Notes: a model not told the origin generated them from the sequence alone. A DNA stretch of 64,000 bases from Immersiella caudata (GCA_030512335.1 JAULSU010000005.1:4359501-4423500), one strand, 5' to 3'. Numbered from the stretch's first letter, positions 23,291 to 35,618 are shown. Made by a program: numbers and translations.

Positions 23291-23582
23291 AGCAAGGGGT
23301 AACGTCTATCTTGAGGATTGACGTCATGTCTGTAGGTTCGGGCCGGAAGCTTCATTGGAAGCCATGGGCGGCAAGAAAACTTGGACGGGCTCGGGTTACT
23401 TTGTTGTCGGCCGTAGGGGTGTCTTCATACTTCCGCTTAGCGGCACAACCGCAAGAGGCTTCAGATCAGTCGCAACAAACTTCAAGGCAGAAATATAAAA
23501 ACCTCTCCTGCCCCATTACTCTTCACAGCCTTTCCTCACCCGCAGACACATCCCATTTCTTCCAAACCTAGCTCGGGTCACC

Positions 23583-24591
23583 ATGGCCTCAGACCGAAAC
23601 ATCCGTCTCTCCTTTCTCCATTTTCCAGGGGAGACTCGCAACCAGATCTACCACCACCTCTACGAGCCCCTCGATGAAAACGATGCCGGGGATGAGATCA
23701 CACCAGCACAGGACGCCCCGGAGTGGAAGCACTTCCCCCCCTTGATGCGAACATGCCGTCGTACGTACCCATTACCCTCCCCTTCCCTCCCTAAATCCCC
23801 GCCATGAAAGGCACCTAGTTCTAATCGACATGCTGACCATCCCAGAAATCCACCAAGAAGCAAAACCCCTCCTCTACGCACCCACCTACATCTTCAACGA
23901 ATCCGAATTGGAATCCAATCTCCACTTCCTGTCCTCCTCGCCCGCAGCATCCAACCTCCGCAACGTCCGAATCGAGTACGAAGCCGCACCCTTCTACCCA
24001 TACATCGGTCCGCCCCATGACGGGATGTGGCTCGACCTGAGCATGCTTCGCGCCCTCATCGCATCCGCTCCCAACTTGGAACGGTTGGATATTGTATTCT
24101 CGCAGGAATACATAGTGCACATTTTCCACCGCGACCTCGACAGTCCTCCTTTCTACATCAAGGGGTACGCGTGGCCCGATATGCCGATGCCGAATGGAGG
24201 TCCGCTGCCATTCATAACAAATGTCTGGCAGTATCCTAAGGTATTCTCGGGTGATCTGGTGGTGGATAACTTGGTGGGGTTCGTAAAGGGGGTGTTGAGC
24301 GACGCGACGGGGGAGAAGAGGATGGGAGAGGTAGAGAGGGCTTTGAGGACGTCTAGGACGTATAGGATGAGGGTGTGGGAGAAGTTGGTTCTTTTTGAAG
24401 ACTATATGAAGGGTTTTGGGGAGGGGATGGTGGATGTTTTGAGGGGGTTTAGGGGGAGTGGGAGTTTTAGGGAGGTTAGGATGAGTGGAACGGTGGATGT
24501 GAAATGGATGAGGGCAATGGCAGTGGCCGCGGGAGTTACTGTAAGGGCTAGAGAGGAAGAGGGCGCAGAGTGGGTTGTTGTTGAGCCCTGA
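23583..24591 (+). CDS. Fungal LPxExRNxIY-type (2EXR/F-box-like) hypothetical protein
   Basis: Exons 23583-23760 and 23846-24591 (85-bp intron, GTACGT donor, CATCCCAG acceptor) give 307 aa. The N-terminus has LSFLHFPGETRNQIYHHLYE, the short helical motif (L-P-x-E-x-R-N-x-I-Y) that opens a large class of fungal proteins loosely described as F-box-like or 2EXR. It is followed by PLMRTCRQIHQEAKPLLY and a leucine-rich remainder (SAPNLERLDIVF) ending in VRAREEEGAEWVVVEP. Function unknown. It is the only intact one of three relatives in the window (others at 22309 and 56482). TATA-like aaatataaaa lies near 23490 and a CT-rich leader precedes the ATG. Confidence 0.75.
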
Positions 24592-24857
24592 CACCAACTA
24601 GTTGGAAGCCATGCATGCCACCTCCAAAGTTGTAGCTGGTCTGATCAGAGGAAGCAAGAAGATTCCAGAGCCGTCGTGAGTTTTGTTGTAGGTCTGTGTT
24701 GCGGTCAATGTGTGCATGCCAGCGTTTCTGGAAATAGCTCCGTTCAGGGGTTGCCGATGGGGTTTCGCCCCATGATGGGGTCCTGGGGCCACGGCCAAGG
24801 ATTGCTAGGTATGCCACTGTTAGTACACGTCCATATGCATCATTTTGCAGTGTCTGT

Positions 24858-24903
<46 letters not shown>

Positions 24904-25284
24904 CAGTAACTGCTTGACCTTGGTGTTCTTATTATGGGGTGTTACTTCTGAAGCTACTGAAGCTAGCGAGTTTCTTGTAATTGAAGCCTTCGAAGGACTT
25001 ATTTGGGCCTCCTTGAGGTATGTTCTTTCTCTACTCAATGCTTATGGGCTATGATATGCCTACGCCTGGTACATGCTAGCAAGAATATCTTCTCTGCTCC
25101 GTCTTAAGGCTCAGGGGCTACAATCCGTCGTGCCCCATCGTCATCCCCGTCCTCGTCTGTCTCCCCCCCACCCCCCACCGCCGACACCACTGCAGCGGCA
25201 TTGCCAAATGAAACACTGGATTCGGAAGGTAGACTTGAAAGATAGCCCTTGTCGTAATATACATGAAGGTCCTAGGATAGTTAC
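24592..25284. other. Intergenic stretch with long T tract
   Basis: About 700 bp between convergent genes. Apart from the T tract annotated separately, I see no gene or element end. Confidence 0.35.
24859..24903. repeat. Homopolymer T tract (45 bp)
   Basis: An uninterrupted run of 45 T on the + strand. A retroposon poly(A) tail on the minus strand was considered, but no flanking duplication or recognisable body is visible. Confidence 0.9.
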
Positions 25285-26604
25285 CTAGTTAATGACAGGG
25301 TTTGCATTCTGCAGCAGCATCTCAAAATATGCCTGGTTCCATTCGCCTTCCTCGGGTGATGGTTTAAAAGCAGTTGCTCTGCCACAGAAGGAGTTGTAGC
25401 TTGGTGATGAGGGGTCGCTTGTGCCGTCGGATATGCCTCCTTCTTTTGCCCAGACGAAGGCATCAGCGAGTTCAAGTCCGGTACCTTCGGATGTTGGGAG
25501 TTTGCCAAAGCCGGCTCCGTCAACGTTGCACCACTCGGTCCAATCTTCCCGGAGGCCAATCACTCCGTTCCGGCTAGTGTCCATGATGGCGTGGTTGGGG
25601 ACTCCAGCTTGCCCGAGCATCTCACCAAACAATCTCACGAATGTTTTTTCGTTTTGGGCTCTGTTCCGGGGTGCCTCCCGTGTGGTTGCGAATTCGCCGG
25701 GTTGAGAGTCCCTGGTTCCATGTAATAGTTAGCGGCGGAATATAATGGGTAACACGGCAAGACTCCTACCACGAGTTCCAACCACCAGTATTGACAGCGA
25801 AGCCTCGAACTTGACTAGGATATCCCGCGTTTTTGTAAACGGAAGCAAAGTAGTCTGCTCCAGGTTTTAGGTTAGCATCCCAGCCAAGCCACCCCCCATG
25901 TCCAGCATCAATGTAAAGCACAGCGTTTGGGGCGCTCAAAGCGTTGAGCGCGTACGCCATGTTGATGTCGAAGCTAGTGGCCAATGACCTGCACGACTGG
26001 ATGTCCGAGTTCACCACGATGGTTGACAGTATGTCAGGCTCGACGATGATGGCAAAAGCTGTTCTTGGGTTTGCTTTGAGGATGTTCTGAAGGGCTAGCC
26101 GGAGAGGTGAGCGACTGGATGAAAGAATAGTGGATCATTTGTACGAACGGTCAATGTAGCTTTCCTGATACGTCTTTGCAGATATCGGCTGAAACTGTCG
26201 AGAGGAACAATCACTCTTGTGCATACCATGAAGGACTACGCCTATGATGTGGTCGCACGGTGAGTTCGTAGCCGCTTCTTCGACGACTGATAGAGTTGAT
26301 GCATTTTTCCTGCCTCATACATTAGTACAATATTGACAGAGGATATGATCCTTCGGTCTTACACCCAGATGAATGTGCCGACGTCTGCAATCTTCAAGGC
26401 CATCCTGTGCAAGACTTCGTCTTGTATTTTGGCGGCGCCCTCAAGCACCAACTGGCGATATTTCGGATTCGGGTGCAGCTTGTACGGCTTCCAGACGGTG
26501 CCACTGACGTTCAAAAACACCGGATCACATTGTAAAATTGGCTTAGGTGGGCTCAATGCTACGCCGGCATGAATCAAAGTCAAAAAAAGACACCAAACCT
26601 TCAT
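25285..26604 (-). CDS. Glycoside hydrolase family 6 cellulase (cellobiohydrolase/endoglucanase), secreted
   Basis: Four exons, 26604-26363, 26309-26145, 26114-25770 and 25711-25285, with phase-consistent GT-AG introns, give 392 aa. The signal peptide is MKVWCLFLTLIHAGVALS, and no cellulose-binding module or linker is present. GH6 landmarks in order: ADVGTFIWV, IVEPDILSTIVVNS (the conserved acid-bearing EPD), LYIDAGHGGWLGW, AVNTGGWNSW, IMDTSRNG, WCNVDGAGFG, DAFVWAKEGGISDGTSD and a final EMLLQNANP. The usual YDLPDRDC segment is replaced by LHGMHKSDC; the final D-C is kept. GH6 enzymes cut beta-1,4-glucan from the non-reducing end or internally. Loop lengths cannot separate the two here. ATG 26604 is preferred over one 32 codons upstream because it puts the signal peptide first. 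A TATTTAAAG box lies about 75 bp upstream. Confidence 0.9.
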
Positions 26605-27371
26605 CGTGACGGTTATGATACGAAAGAGACTGGGTGTGTCCACTATTCTCAATCGCCGTATCGGACTCTTTAAATAATTAGCTGTTGCCGACTTCGCCAA
26701 AAATGGTGAGTATTCGCTTAAGGAATCAATTAATCATGGCGAACTAAGTTTAACCAATTGCCAATAAGCACTGCAGTCACGCAGGTGGTAATTAAGAATC
26801 GTTATATGTTTAATTAATTCATGTGCAAAGGATTGTGCACGTAAATTGGACAAGACTTTATCGTAAGAGCCAAGACCTGGGGGCGAAGGATTCAGGGCCA
26901 CTCTCTAAAAATCAGAGAGGAAGAGAATGACTCTGATAAAAAGCCTTTGATTTTGAAGGGAGGGGGGGGGGGAGGGGGGGAGTGTGTGGTCTTGGGGTTG
27001 GCGTGTTGCTGTAGGAGTTATGGCAAACGGGCTTTGAGAAGTTAAACACATGGAGACGCCACGATGGTAAATGGCATCTCCTGCAGGCAGGTGCAGTCCT
27101 CTGGTTGTAACCACAGTGGTACCAGCCAGTTTGGGTTATCCAATTTATGCACTGATATAACCCAACGTAACTTTCATCCCAAACCGTAAGGTTTTGACAT
27201 GATGATTGGTCTTTGTAAGATAGGGGATGGCGGAGGCGCCGAACGGGACCGGAACTATGAGCTTATAACTGATGGTAACGACTGAATTTGATCATGGGTG
27301 GAAGTGCTGGCGGCAGAAGCCCCTGCTAGCCGCTTCCTAACATGCTATGACGAACAGTGACCTTGAGAATC
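26605..27371. other. Intergenic stretch
   Basis: Promoter side of the GH6 gene and the 3' side of the repetitive secreted gene. It is AT-rich around 26700-26830, with a G-rich run at 26958-26980. No gene seen. Confidence 0.35.
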
Positions 27372-28177
27372 TCACTCGACTGGACGAGGAGCAAAAGTAG
27401 GGCGGGGGGCGTCACTAGGACGAGCACCGGTAGGACGAGCCCCACTCGGACGAGCTTCACCACTAGGGCGAGCGCCGCTAGGGCGGGCACCGCTGGGACG
27501 GGCACCACCGCAAGAGCGAGCCTCTCCACTAGGGTGAGCGCCACTAGGGCGAGCGCCACCAGGGCGAGCGCCGCTGGGACGAGCAACATCGGTGGGACAC
27601 ATGCGACCAGTCCACGTGCCTGTGGTCTTGCCCTTGCCCTTGCCCTTCCGTTCCTCCCCGGACCCGCCCTTCCCCTTGCCCTCGGCCACGCCAGGGCTGT
27701 CTTCCTGGCGACGAGCTACCTCGGCCTCGCCGTCAGCGTCGTTGCCTTTGCGGCCTTCACTGCCCTTGCCCTTGCCCTTTCGTTTTCCACCATCGCCACC
27801 GCCCTTTCCTTTGCGCTCGCCGGCCTCGCCCTTGCCCTTGCGCTGCTCACCGTCTCCACCCTTACCCTTGCGTTCGCTGACATTTTCCCACTTCGGCTCT
27901 GCGGCTTCGACCTGGCGGACCTCGATCGGGATGGCAACCTCAGGGGCGCGCTTATCGAGGCCTTCCTCAAGCTGTCCAGGTAGGAAGAATTCGATATTAG
28001 CAAAAGAAAACTTTGAGACTTGAGGAGAAGAGGATAGCAACTTGGCGGACTCAGGTATGGGGTCAAATGGTTGGGGGACCAGGTTGTTACCTTGGCAACA
28101 CCACTCTCTGAGTTGCCGGGGAAGGCAGCTCCCAACACTCCGGGGAGGAGGAGAAGGGTAACGATGAATGAGTGCAT
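27372..28177 (-). CDS. Secreted, Kex2-site, repetitive K/G-rich and ARPSG-repeat protein
   Basis: Exon 1, 28177-28091, encodes a signal peptide (MHSFIVTLLLLPGVLGAAFP, then GNSESGVAK). A 119-bp intron (28090-27972, GTAACA...GGACAG) joins it in phase to exon 2, 27971-27372; total 228 aa. After splicing the precursor reads LEEGLDKRAPEVAIPIEV, with a dibasic KR typical of Kex2 processing. The mature part has two low-complexity blocks: RKGKG/GERKGKGG-type repeats (about residues 55-150) and about ten ARPSG-type pentapeptides, ending TFAPRPVE. There is one cysteine. It could be a cell-wall or matrix protein, or a processed peptide precursor. I cannot assign a family. The plus-strand frames opposite are shadows created by the repeats. 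Confidence 0.7.
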
Positions 28178-31100
28178 GGTGTCTGTTTTGGGGCTGTGAC
28201 AGCGTTAAGCTTCTGTGGAGGTGTTTGGAGGTAGTTATTTCGTCTGATGAATCTCAAATGTCGAGAAACTTGTGCTGTTCTTTATACGCGAAGCAGTCTC
28301 GAGACAGAGCCTACTCAGTAGAACAGAAACAGGGGGATGGGCGGAATTAATTCATTTACAATATATTTTTAACCAAGGTGTTCTTCCGTCAAAAGTGAAA
28401 GGACAAGGCCTCATCGGGCTAGTAAAAACACACGATGCCATGCCAATATTCGAGCAGAGCGCTGTCCGTGGCCAGTTGTCCAACCTTTCTGGGCTCTACG
28501 ATCTCACTTAAATTACAGACTGGTCTAGAGGTCGGCTATGATGCCAGAATTGTGAAGCAATCAATCGGCTTATCCTCTTACACGCGACCCCTCCTGTTGA
28601 GAAGAGTGTGGGCGCACGGATGCAAACTAGGAGCATACACAGGTAGCTATTCTCCATGACGTGCTGGAATACGTGTTTAAACGAAGTGCAAGGGCCTGTG
28701 CGGGGCAACATCGTGGATATCGTGGAAGGGTTGGTCAGCACGAACGATTCCGTCTTCAGCGGCTTTTATTCCAGGAAGGGCATGGAAGTCACTAATTATA
28801 GCTTCACTTGCATTACTCCTCATGGAGGAAAGCATGTATGGCACCAAGCCTGGCGGCTTTAGTTCCCATGTTGGGGAAGCAACGTCAGATCTATCTAGGA
28901 CATTTTGCGACAAGCCAAATTGCTCGGCCAGGTACTAGGGCACTTGCCACCATGTGGCAGCGGTGACCCAGCCTAGCGGACTAAGCCCGCTACAGCGACC
29001 TTCCAAGACGGTGCTTACCATTCCAGGTAACAATGTGTGTATGACACGACTAGTCAATGGGCCCCACTTGTTTCCAGCGCCGACCGACACTCTTGTTGAG
29101 GATTTTGCGCCCAAGGAGATTCACGAGTATTACAACTTGGCAAGATATGTTCGTAACGTTGCGCGAGAATTCTGCGAATCGAGCCTAGCCCCTCTATATA
29201 GATGAAGCAGCAACGAAAGTCTGGGCTTCAAGGCATAGTAGCTACACGTGGCAATGGTGTCAGCGAATTCCTACCTATGAGCCGTTCCTACATTACCTTC
29301 GCAGTGAAAGCCCTAGATACCAGACGGCAGAGAGTGAAACCATCTTAGCGAGGGTCAGGGGTTCGTCCACGGATCGTTGGTGCTGTAGGAGATGCCCTAA
29401 TACCTACCCGGTGTAATGCGGAAGTCGAACTAATTTTAGATTTTATAGCTGTGGCATTTAATGCATGGCAGCAGACGAAACATGTCGTGCCGTGGGAAGG
29501 TGGGAAGTTTTGCCCACATCCCGGCCTGGAGGGAGGTGAAACGCCATTCGCCAACAACGGCTCAATTGATGTCCTTGGCCGTGACGAGTCACGCCCACAT
29601 TAAGGGGGTGCGTGGAAAGAGGGGGTTGTGTAGATCTACTTTGTTAGCCGACGTTGCGAAGGTCTAGTATGGTGCCAACTGTTAGGGAGAGCCAACGTAA
29701 GTTCACCCCGCTGATGGATGAGGTAGAGATAAGATAATTAAAACAAGGCATCTAGATTTGGCCGCCGTGCTCTTTCATGGGCAGCCTGCCCCGTCAACCC
29801 GCTACTTACAAGGCTGAAGAGCACTCCGATGACGTGTCGCCCAGCCCCGCTCGAGTCAACACCATCTCAGCCATCGCGTAATGAAACCGAGCCTTCCTAC
29901 CGGGCGACGTTGACTTCCTCCAAATACGTCCGCTGAGGAGCGCCACACTATCCTGCGACGTAGGTCAAGTGCAAATGCATTTGGATCGCCGGCCCAGGCA
30001 CTCATATGGGCGCCGTGTGCATAGATGTTACTGCAGTGCGGGAAACTTGTATCCCGTTGGAACCGAGCAGAGCATTCACATCACAACCGATCATGTTGAC
30101 GGACGAAGCACGCCGGGACCCCGACCCAGGAAAGTTGGTTCATCTCTCATCAGCCTTCTCTTGATGTACCATGAGACTGACGGTCCCGGTCCGAGGCTGC
30201 GTTGAAGGACGCATTCGAAGCTTTTAAATGACTGAGCTCTAGTGTCCTAGTAACCATGTGAAATGGTAATTATCGATCAAATGTCCTGGGGGCTGGAGAA
30301 GGCGGCATGGTTTCTTGGATGGGACTCAGATATCACCACCCTAAAATCCAGAAGGACTGGCCGATATCCCCGTGGGCTTACATAGCAGTCGAGTAGAATT
30401 CTCGCCTTTTGCCTTTTTCTCCCCTGTTTCCACTCCCACGCCTCCCCTGCCCTGGCGCGGCTGGGAGGCCCGAAACAGGAAACCACCACCGCGTGCGTGC
30501 GTGGCCCCCCCCCTTCCCAACCCAGAGGGGCAAAGATATTGCCACTGGAATACCGCAATTTAGATGACTTGAGTGGCCGCATCAGGGCTCCGAATAATAC
30601 ACCCCGAAGCATGGCTAAAACCCCACCCCATTGAAGTTGTTGGAGGCAAATTGCTCATTTGTTCTACCTCACTTGATGCACACGGTAACCCACACATCGG
30701 ACATGACAGCAAGCTTTCCTTGGGCAACACTTTACTAGGCATATATGGCTTCCTGCCCTCCCGCAGCAACACTATTTGGATAAATGAATCAGCGTCAATT
30801 GCAACAGCTCGTCTTGTTTTCCCTAGGCAACCCACACAAACCCACAACCGCGCGATGTTCTTCCTTTTTGCCAGATCTTCGTTTTCTTGTTAGCCTTGGT
30901 GGGCTGTACAATGTTGGGAATTCAATGGTAGTCCGTGGCATCTCGCTGCCCACATGTCTCTGGGGCGCTCTGGATGGCTGGTGTTGGCAGCCATGGTGGG
31001 CAGGGGAAGTGACGTGGCCCGATTTTGAACGCTGAGCAAAGATCATGGGGTCAATTATGGTAAAAGATGGTTAAGCAACCCCTAAGGAACCCACGGGCCG

Positions 31101-31586
31101 GGGTCCCAACGCTCAGGCAAGACAAGGAAGCCACCCAGGCTTGAATCTCCCGTCAGCCACTAACGTCGAGACACACCCAACCTTTCTCGGGCTAAAAATG
31201 CATCGACGTCATGCCATTCGTTGAAGGCAGATTCCATTCAGACGCGGGGAGATCTGTTATCTGGCTGTTACGGCGTACGGCGGAGACGGTGGCTCCTGGG
31301 GGGGGGATCCACGCTGACAACGTGGTGCTGTAGACTGCGAAGATAAACCGGTCGCGGCGAGCTCATCTGTATCCGCCAGTACAAGTCACTATGTCCTCTG
31401 AACTACAAGATGACATATGCATACAACACCCAGCAGGCTTCAGGGAGGGCCGTTGTCTTCTGTCGTGTTGAAAAACAAATAAAATGACGTCTGGCAACAA
31501 CCTCGGTGCACGAGGTACGGTATACCCACCACCTCAACCCCTCCGCTGCACCGCAACAACACCCCCGCCTTCCAATCAGTGCCACA
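28178..31586. other. Gene-poor 3.4-kb stretch
   Basis: Short frames only, none with a recognised domain or convincing splice structure (for example 28954-29205 and 30573-30893). No LTR, terminal inverted repeat or tRNA was identified by eye. It may contain old, mutated repeats. Confidence 0.35.
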
Positions 31587-32925
31587 ATGGGGAGCCCCGA
31601 AATCAGCTCGCTGACAAACGACGAAACCAAAGAAGAGCAGCAGGGCGGGGGCGGGGGGGAGAGAGTGCGAACCCACTCAAAATCACACAGCCAAAGTTCA
31701 TCATCGTCGGGCTGTTGCGATGGCTTGGCACCGCGGTTCTCGTCGCCCTCTTCTACCTTTCATCTACTTTCACCAGGGCCGCATCCTGGACGTCGGGCCA
31801 AAAGGCCATCTTCGACTGGCTCGTCGTGACCAGCAGTTTGGCGCTCGGTCTCAACAGCGCGACATCGCTGAGACACATCGCCATGTATGTCAAATCGCTG
31901 GTTTGAAGAGGGAAAGACATGTTCAGGTCAAGGATGTACATACGCTGCTTCTAAAAGTGGGCAAAACGGGGGGCTACACTGATCATGTGCTCTAATATTA
32001 GGTAGATTGAAGTACACAGCTTCGTCGCGCTGCTGCAGCTCTTGTTCCGGACGTCGGTTCTACTGATCAAGGTCAACTGTATCCTCTGGCTACTTCTCAA
32101 TCTTGTACGTGCTGTTGCGACTAACGTCGGTCTTTTTCGGGGCTGACACGCGTAGTAGGCCATCCAAACCGCCATCGGCCTCACTTTTTAAGGCAGAGAG
32201 CCCGGCATCGAAGAGATCTAGCTTGATTCCAACCTCGGCGAGATCGCCATCCCCGACATGAGCCGCTTCGCCCGTGAGGGCCGCTTCTTCAACGACGGTG
32301 CCCGCCCGCCAGTCTGTCGCGGCCCACGTCCTCGGCGACATTGGCACGAGCTACGAGTTCTCAACCCTCCCCATCCCAGAGAGAACTTGACCAACACTCC
32401 CACTGCCAAACACTCTTAGGCCGTCTAGGATGCCGGCGACCAACTGGGAATACGTCTTCACCAAATCTACAATCCGACCCGGGGTCGTCGCGGGAGCTCA
32501 GCTTCCTAACTGTCTAATTACTCGTACGAGCACGTCAAATCCTCGGCAACCTGTCGCACCCCCCCCCCCCTAAACACCTCCCAACTCACCGCCAGCGGCG
32601 TCCTCGCCATCACGTCCACCGACGGACAAAAAACACCAAAAAAAAACCACCCTTTTCCCCGCCGGCCTGCTTGGTGACGAATCCATCATGTATCTCACCG
32701 AGCCGATCCTGCACGGCGATGACGCCGCCACCGCCGCCACCGCCGCCAACGCGACGGGGCAGTGCGGGCCTGGGTGTGCGATGGTGCACGTCGTCAAGCC
32801 GACCACCACCGCGCCGACCGCCGAGAATGCCGAGTCTGCCGGTCCAAACTCGTCCTTCTACTACGAGTGCAAACATCACGCTGGCGCCAGAGCGAGAGCG
32901 CGCCGGTATAGAATAGGTATTTGAC
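31587..32925 (+). pseudogene. Relic of a fungal multi-TM protein
   Basis: ATG 31587 opens MGSPEISSLTNDETKEEQQG, then a G-rich run. In a neighbouring frame follow two hydrophobic segments (FIIVGLLRWLGTAVLVALFY and WLVVTSSLALGLNSATSL). The order polar head, TM, short loop, TM is that of a common but uncharacterised fungal membrane-protein type. Farther on are pieces such as ESIMYLTEPILHG and NSSFYYECKHH in other frames with stops between. The frame change coincides with the G-run near 31645, a likely slippage site. I infer a decayed gene; its 3' limit is approximate. Confidence 0.4.
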
Positions 32926-32977
32926 CTGGGCTGGACCACTGCGGCCATCGCCCTGGCTGGAGAAGCCAGCCATTTTC

Positions 32978-32998
32978 GGGGGGGGGGGGGGGGGGGGG
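32978..32998. repeat. Homopolymer G tract (21 bp)
   Basis: An uninterrupted run of 21 G on the + strand within the degenerate 3' region of the membrane-protein relic. Confidence 0.85.
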
Positions 32999-33880
32999 TA
33001 TATTGGCGGCCACAGTGGGGGTGATGCTGGTGATTCTGCTGTGGGCGGTGGTTATTCTGGTGCAGCTGAGCGGTGTTGGTAGGGAGTAGCTAGCGTCAAC
33101 GGGCGGGCGAATACGCGGGCGAGTGAGAGTAAAGTGCAAAGCTTGGAGCAGAGTCGCAGGGCTTTGGTGCAAGGGCCAAGAGACGTGAAGTAGACTATTG
33201 TAGGACGAGAGACTTCAGCTTTGAGTAGTAGTGTTGATGGACCATCGTCAATGATGCCTCCTCTGAAGCAGACATCCGACATCCAATCACTTGGGAAACA
33301 TGCGGCGTGATGGATGCGCGGCCCGCCGCCCTCCCCCAAGACTACCCAAATCAGACGCTTACTACCGAGGCCGGCAAGCGTTTGACAAAAAAGCGAGACA
33401 GCAAAAAATGAAGTGGTCTTTACGTACCTTGTGATAAAATCAAAACGGCCACCCTAGAGTATTGCTCCAGGGCCTATTAGCCTGATGTTGTCAGAACATG
33501 TGGTAGTTGTGGTGTGACGGTACTTTAAGTTACCTCGTGGCGCAGGGAACTTCCTCCTGTGCATTCTTTTTTTTTGGCCAACCGCTTGGTGGGGGTTTGG
33601 CAGAGGGCTGTTCGCTTGATTGGGTGCGGCTGGACTCTCGACTTGGGATTTCGCCGTCAAGACCGGTCGATGTCCAGAGTGTGCTGTACCTTGATAAGGC
33701 AAGTTCAGTGACGAGGGCACATGGTCCGCTCCGTAGACCTGGGCTGTCTCGCAAGTCAAATCACGACCAAGTCAGGAATGTGAGACAGGGCACTAGAAAC
33801 AAGCTATTGATCCCTTTGCTCGAGGGCTGCGATCTATGAATACGTTTGCTCCGCCTCGACGCATGACATTTCCAACCTTA
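32999..33880. other. Intergenic stretch, no supported gene
   Basis: About 880 bp between the membrane-protein relic and the 3' end of the secreted gene. Only short overlapping frames. Confidence 0.3.
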
Positions 33881-34228
33881 CTAATCACACTCAACATTTC
33901 CCCACTGGTTGCGAGTAGCCTCCCACCAGGTGGACGCGACCATACCACTATTACAGCCTACAAATGTTGTAAAGTCCCAACCAAGAATGCCGTTGCCCGC
34001 ATCACCACACCAGGTGTTCGAGGGGGTTCCACATTCTCCAAAGCGCTTCAAATTATCCCAAAGACCACCACAGATACCTGGAATGTCAGGCACTCGATCG
34101 GTGGACCGAACTTGATAGCGGTACACTGGGCCGGAGATTTGGTTTTTGTTGCATTTATACACCGCCGCGGTGGGGGCTGCAAGAATCGCAGACAGCGCCA
34201 AAAAGCTGATGGAAACGAGACCCTGCAT
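33881..34228 (-). CDS. Small secreted cysteine-rich protein, paralog A
   Basis: 115 aa from ATG 34228 (MQGLVSISFLALSAILAAPT AAVYKC). The signal peptide is followed by about 95 mature residues with six cysteines (YKC, GIC, GEC, WCG, GC, EC), consistent with three disulfides. It is clearly paralogous to the gene at 35802: both have RVPDIPGICGGLWDNLKRFG, then GDAG, LGWDF and STWWEATRNQWG. A 5'UTR intron is likely: a GTAAGT donor near 34290 and a CTTAG acceptor two bases before the ATG. The same arrangement is found in the paralog, which is why I start here and not at the ATG seven codons upstream. It is effector-like in size and form; no domain recognised. TATATAAAC lies upstream at 34395-34403. 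Confidence 0.8.
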   Translation of the reverse strand: MQGLVSISFLALSAILAAPTAAVYKCNKNQISGPVYRYQVRSTDRVPDIPGICGGLWDNLKRFGECGTPSNTWCGDAGNGILGWDFTTFVGCNSGMVASTWWEATRNQWGNVECD

Positions 34229-34394
34229 TTCTAAGGTGTTTGGATCCATCAGTAGGTGTTTGATAACGCAGTGACTGTTGATTGAACTTACTTGTTGGTA
34301 CTAGGTTGTGGAGAGATGTAGTTGGGAGGGTGAAGTGGAGGGAAGAATAGCTAACGAGGAAAAGAAAATGTTGATGGTTGAAGGCAAGACGATA

Positions 34395-34403
34395 GTTTAT
34401 ATA
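34395..34403 (-). promoter_or_regulatory. TATA box of secreted paralog A
   Basis: TATATAAAC on the minus strand, about 170 bp upstream of the ATG (with a 5'UTR intron between). The same 9-mer precedes paralog B. Confidence 0.55.
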
Positions 34404-35609
34404 ACTTGTTTTTTGGGGAAGCAAAATATGCCTTGTCGCCACCATCGGAGATGCGCAGGAAATCATAAATCAAATCACATGGTATGTACTGATTCACAGA
34501 GGATAAGGACCTTCATATCCGAAGACTTCAGCAAAAACATTTGGTTCTTGCGATAAGATCCGGTGTACCCTTGAGGTCCTTTCACTGTAGCCCCCAGGTG
34601 GAATACCTCCGTCCCAAAACGCCATGACGGCACGGCCGACGCATATCCAAGGTATTGAAATTAGGACTTTGGTTAAACTTGGCATAATGACAAATAGTTT
34701 CGGTCCGAAAGACGCCACCACAACATTCGTAGATAATAGATAATCCTACGAGAGCTCTGACACACGGCTTGTAGGAATGTGTTACCTACTCTAGCAACTT
34801 AAAGAATCCCCTCATACAAAATAGCGATTCTTAGCAGTGTATCAGTTTTCCAGCTTCCTGGTTTTTTTCGTTTCCTTTTTGCTTGCTCTGGGTGCTAAGT
34901 ACCTTTGTATTGTAGAAGGGATGCTATGTTGGCCGTAAGTTATACGGACAAGTTATTCGATTGCATGCGTAACTGTGCCACGCCTATAGCACGCTTGTCA
35001 CAGCACACAATGCGGTAATTATTAATGTGCCCCGAGACGGCGTGATGCAAGTGAAGATTTACCGGAGAGGGTGGCATGGACAGAGCAAATTCCTATCACC
35101 GTGCCACTTGGTGACGCGGCTGTTTAGCAGCGCAGATCTAGCCGGTGGCACAGCTGATTGATGGCTGGGTTGGTTTTAACGCGCGGCACTTTTGTAGCTT
35201 TGCGGGACGGGATGGACAAAAACAATTGGTTGGCCCAGGGCAAAAGCAAGGTAGCTATTTCTGCGCCACTTAATAATGGTAGCCCAGCTTTAGATAGTTC
35301 CGACATGAGATAGTTTTTGGTAGGATCGCCAACGTGGTTAGGCAGCAGCATACAACAGAAACATTTGTCATTGGGGTGATATCTTTGGTCTCCGCGCGGC
35401 ATTGGAGAGGCCGACGTGCCGCCGAGGTTAAGCATTGAGCCTTGCCAAGTTGAGGTCGCAAATTGAAGGACTCGTTTGCGAAAAGCATCAGGGCTTCGAT
35501 TTTATGGTAAAATTGGTATTACGGGGTGGGTTGCGATCTTTCATGCTGGGGCGGCAGAGCGGTGACTTTTCTTCGGCCGATAAGGAGTGTTTCTCTGCTT
35601 CGGCAAGAA
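34404..35609. other. Shared upstream region of the divergent secreted pair
   Basis: About 1.2 kb between the two TATA boxes. No convincing gene; frames at 35124-35435 and similar lack motifs. It could hold shared regulatory sites. Confidence 0.35.
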
Positions 35610-35618
35610 TATATAAAC
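35610..35618 (+). promoter_or_regulatory. TATA box of secreted paralog B
   Basis: TATATAAAC, identical to the box of paralog A, followed by a C/A-rich leader. Confidence 0.55.

Noticed and set aside
24859..24903. T45 tract as the poly(A) tail of a LINE-like insertion
   Set aside because: No target-site duplication or retroposon body visible beside it.
27357..28023. Long plus-strand frames rich in Ala/Leu/Pro opposite the repetitive secreted gene
   Set aside because: Created by the simple repeats of the minus-strand gene; no start context or family; the minus strand has a signal peptide and a phase-correct intron.
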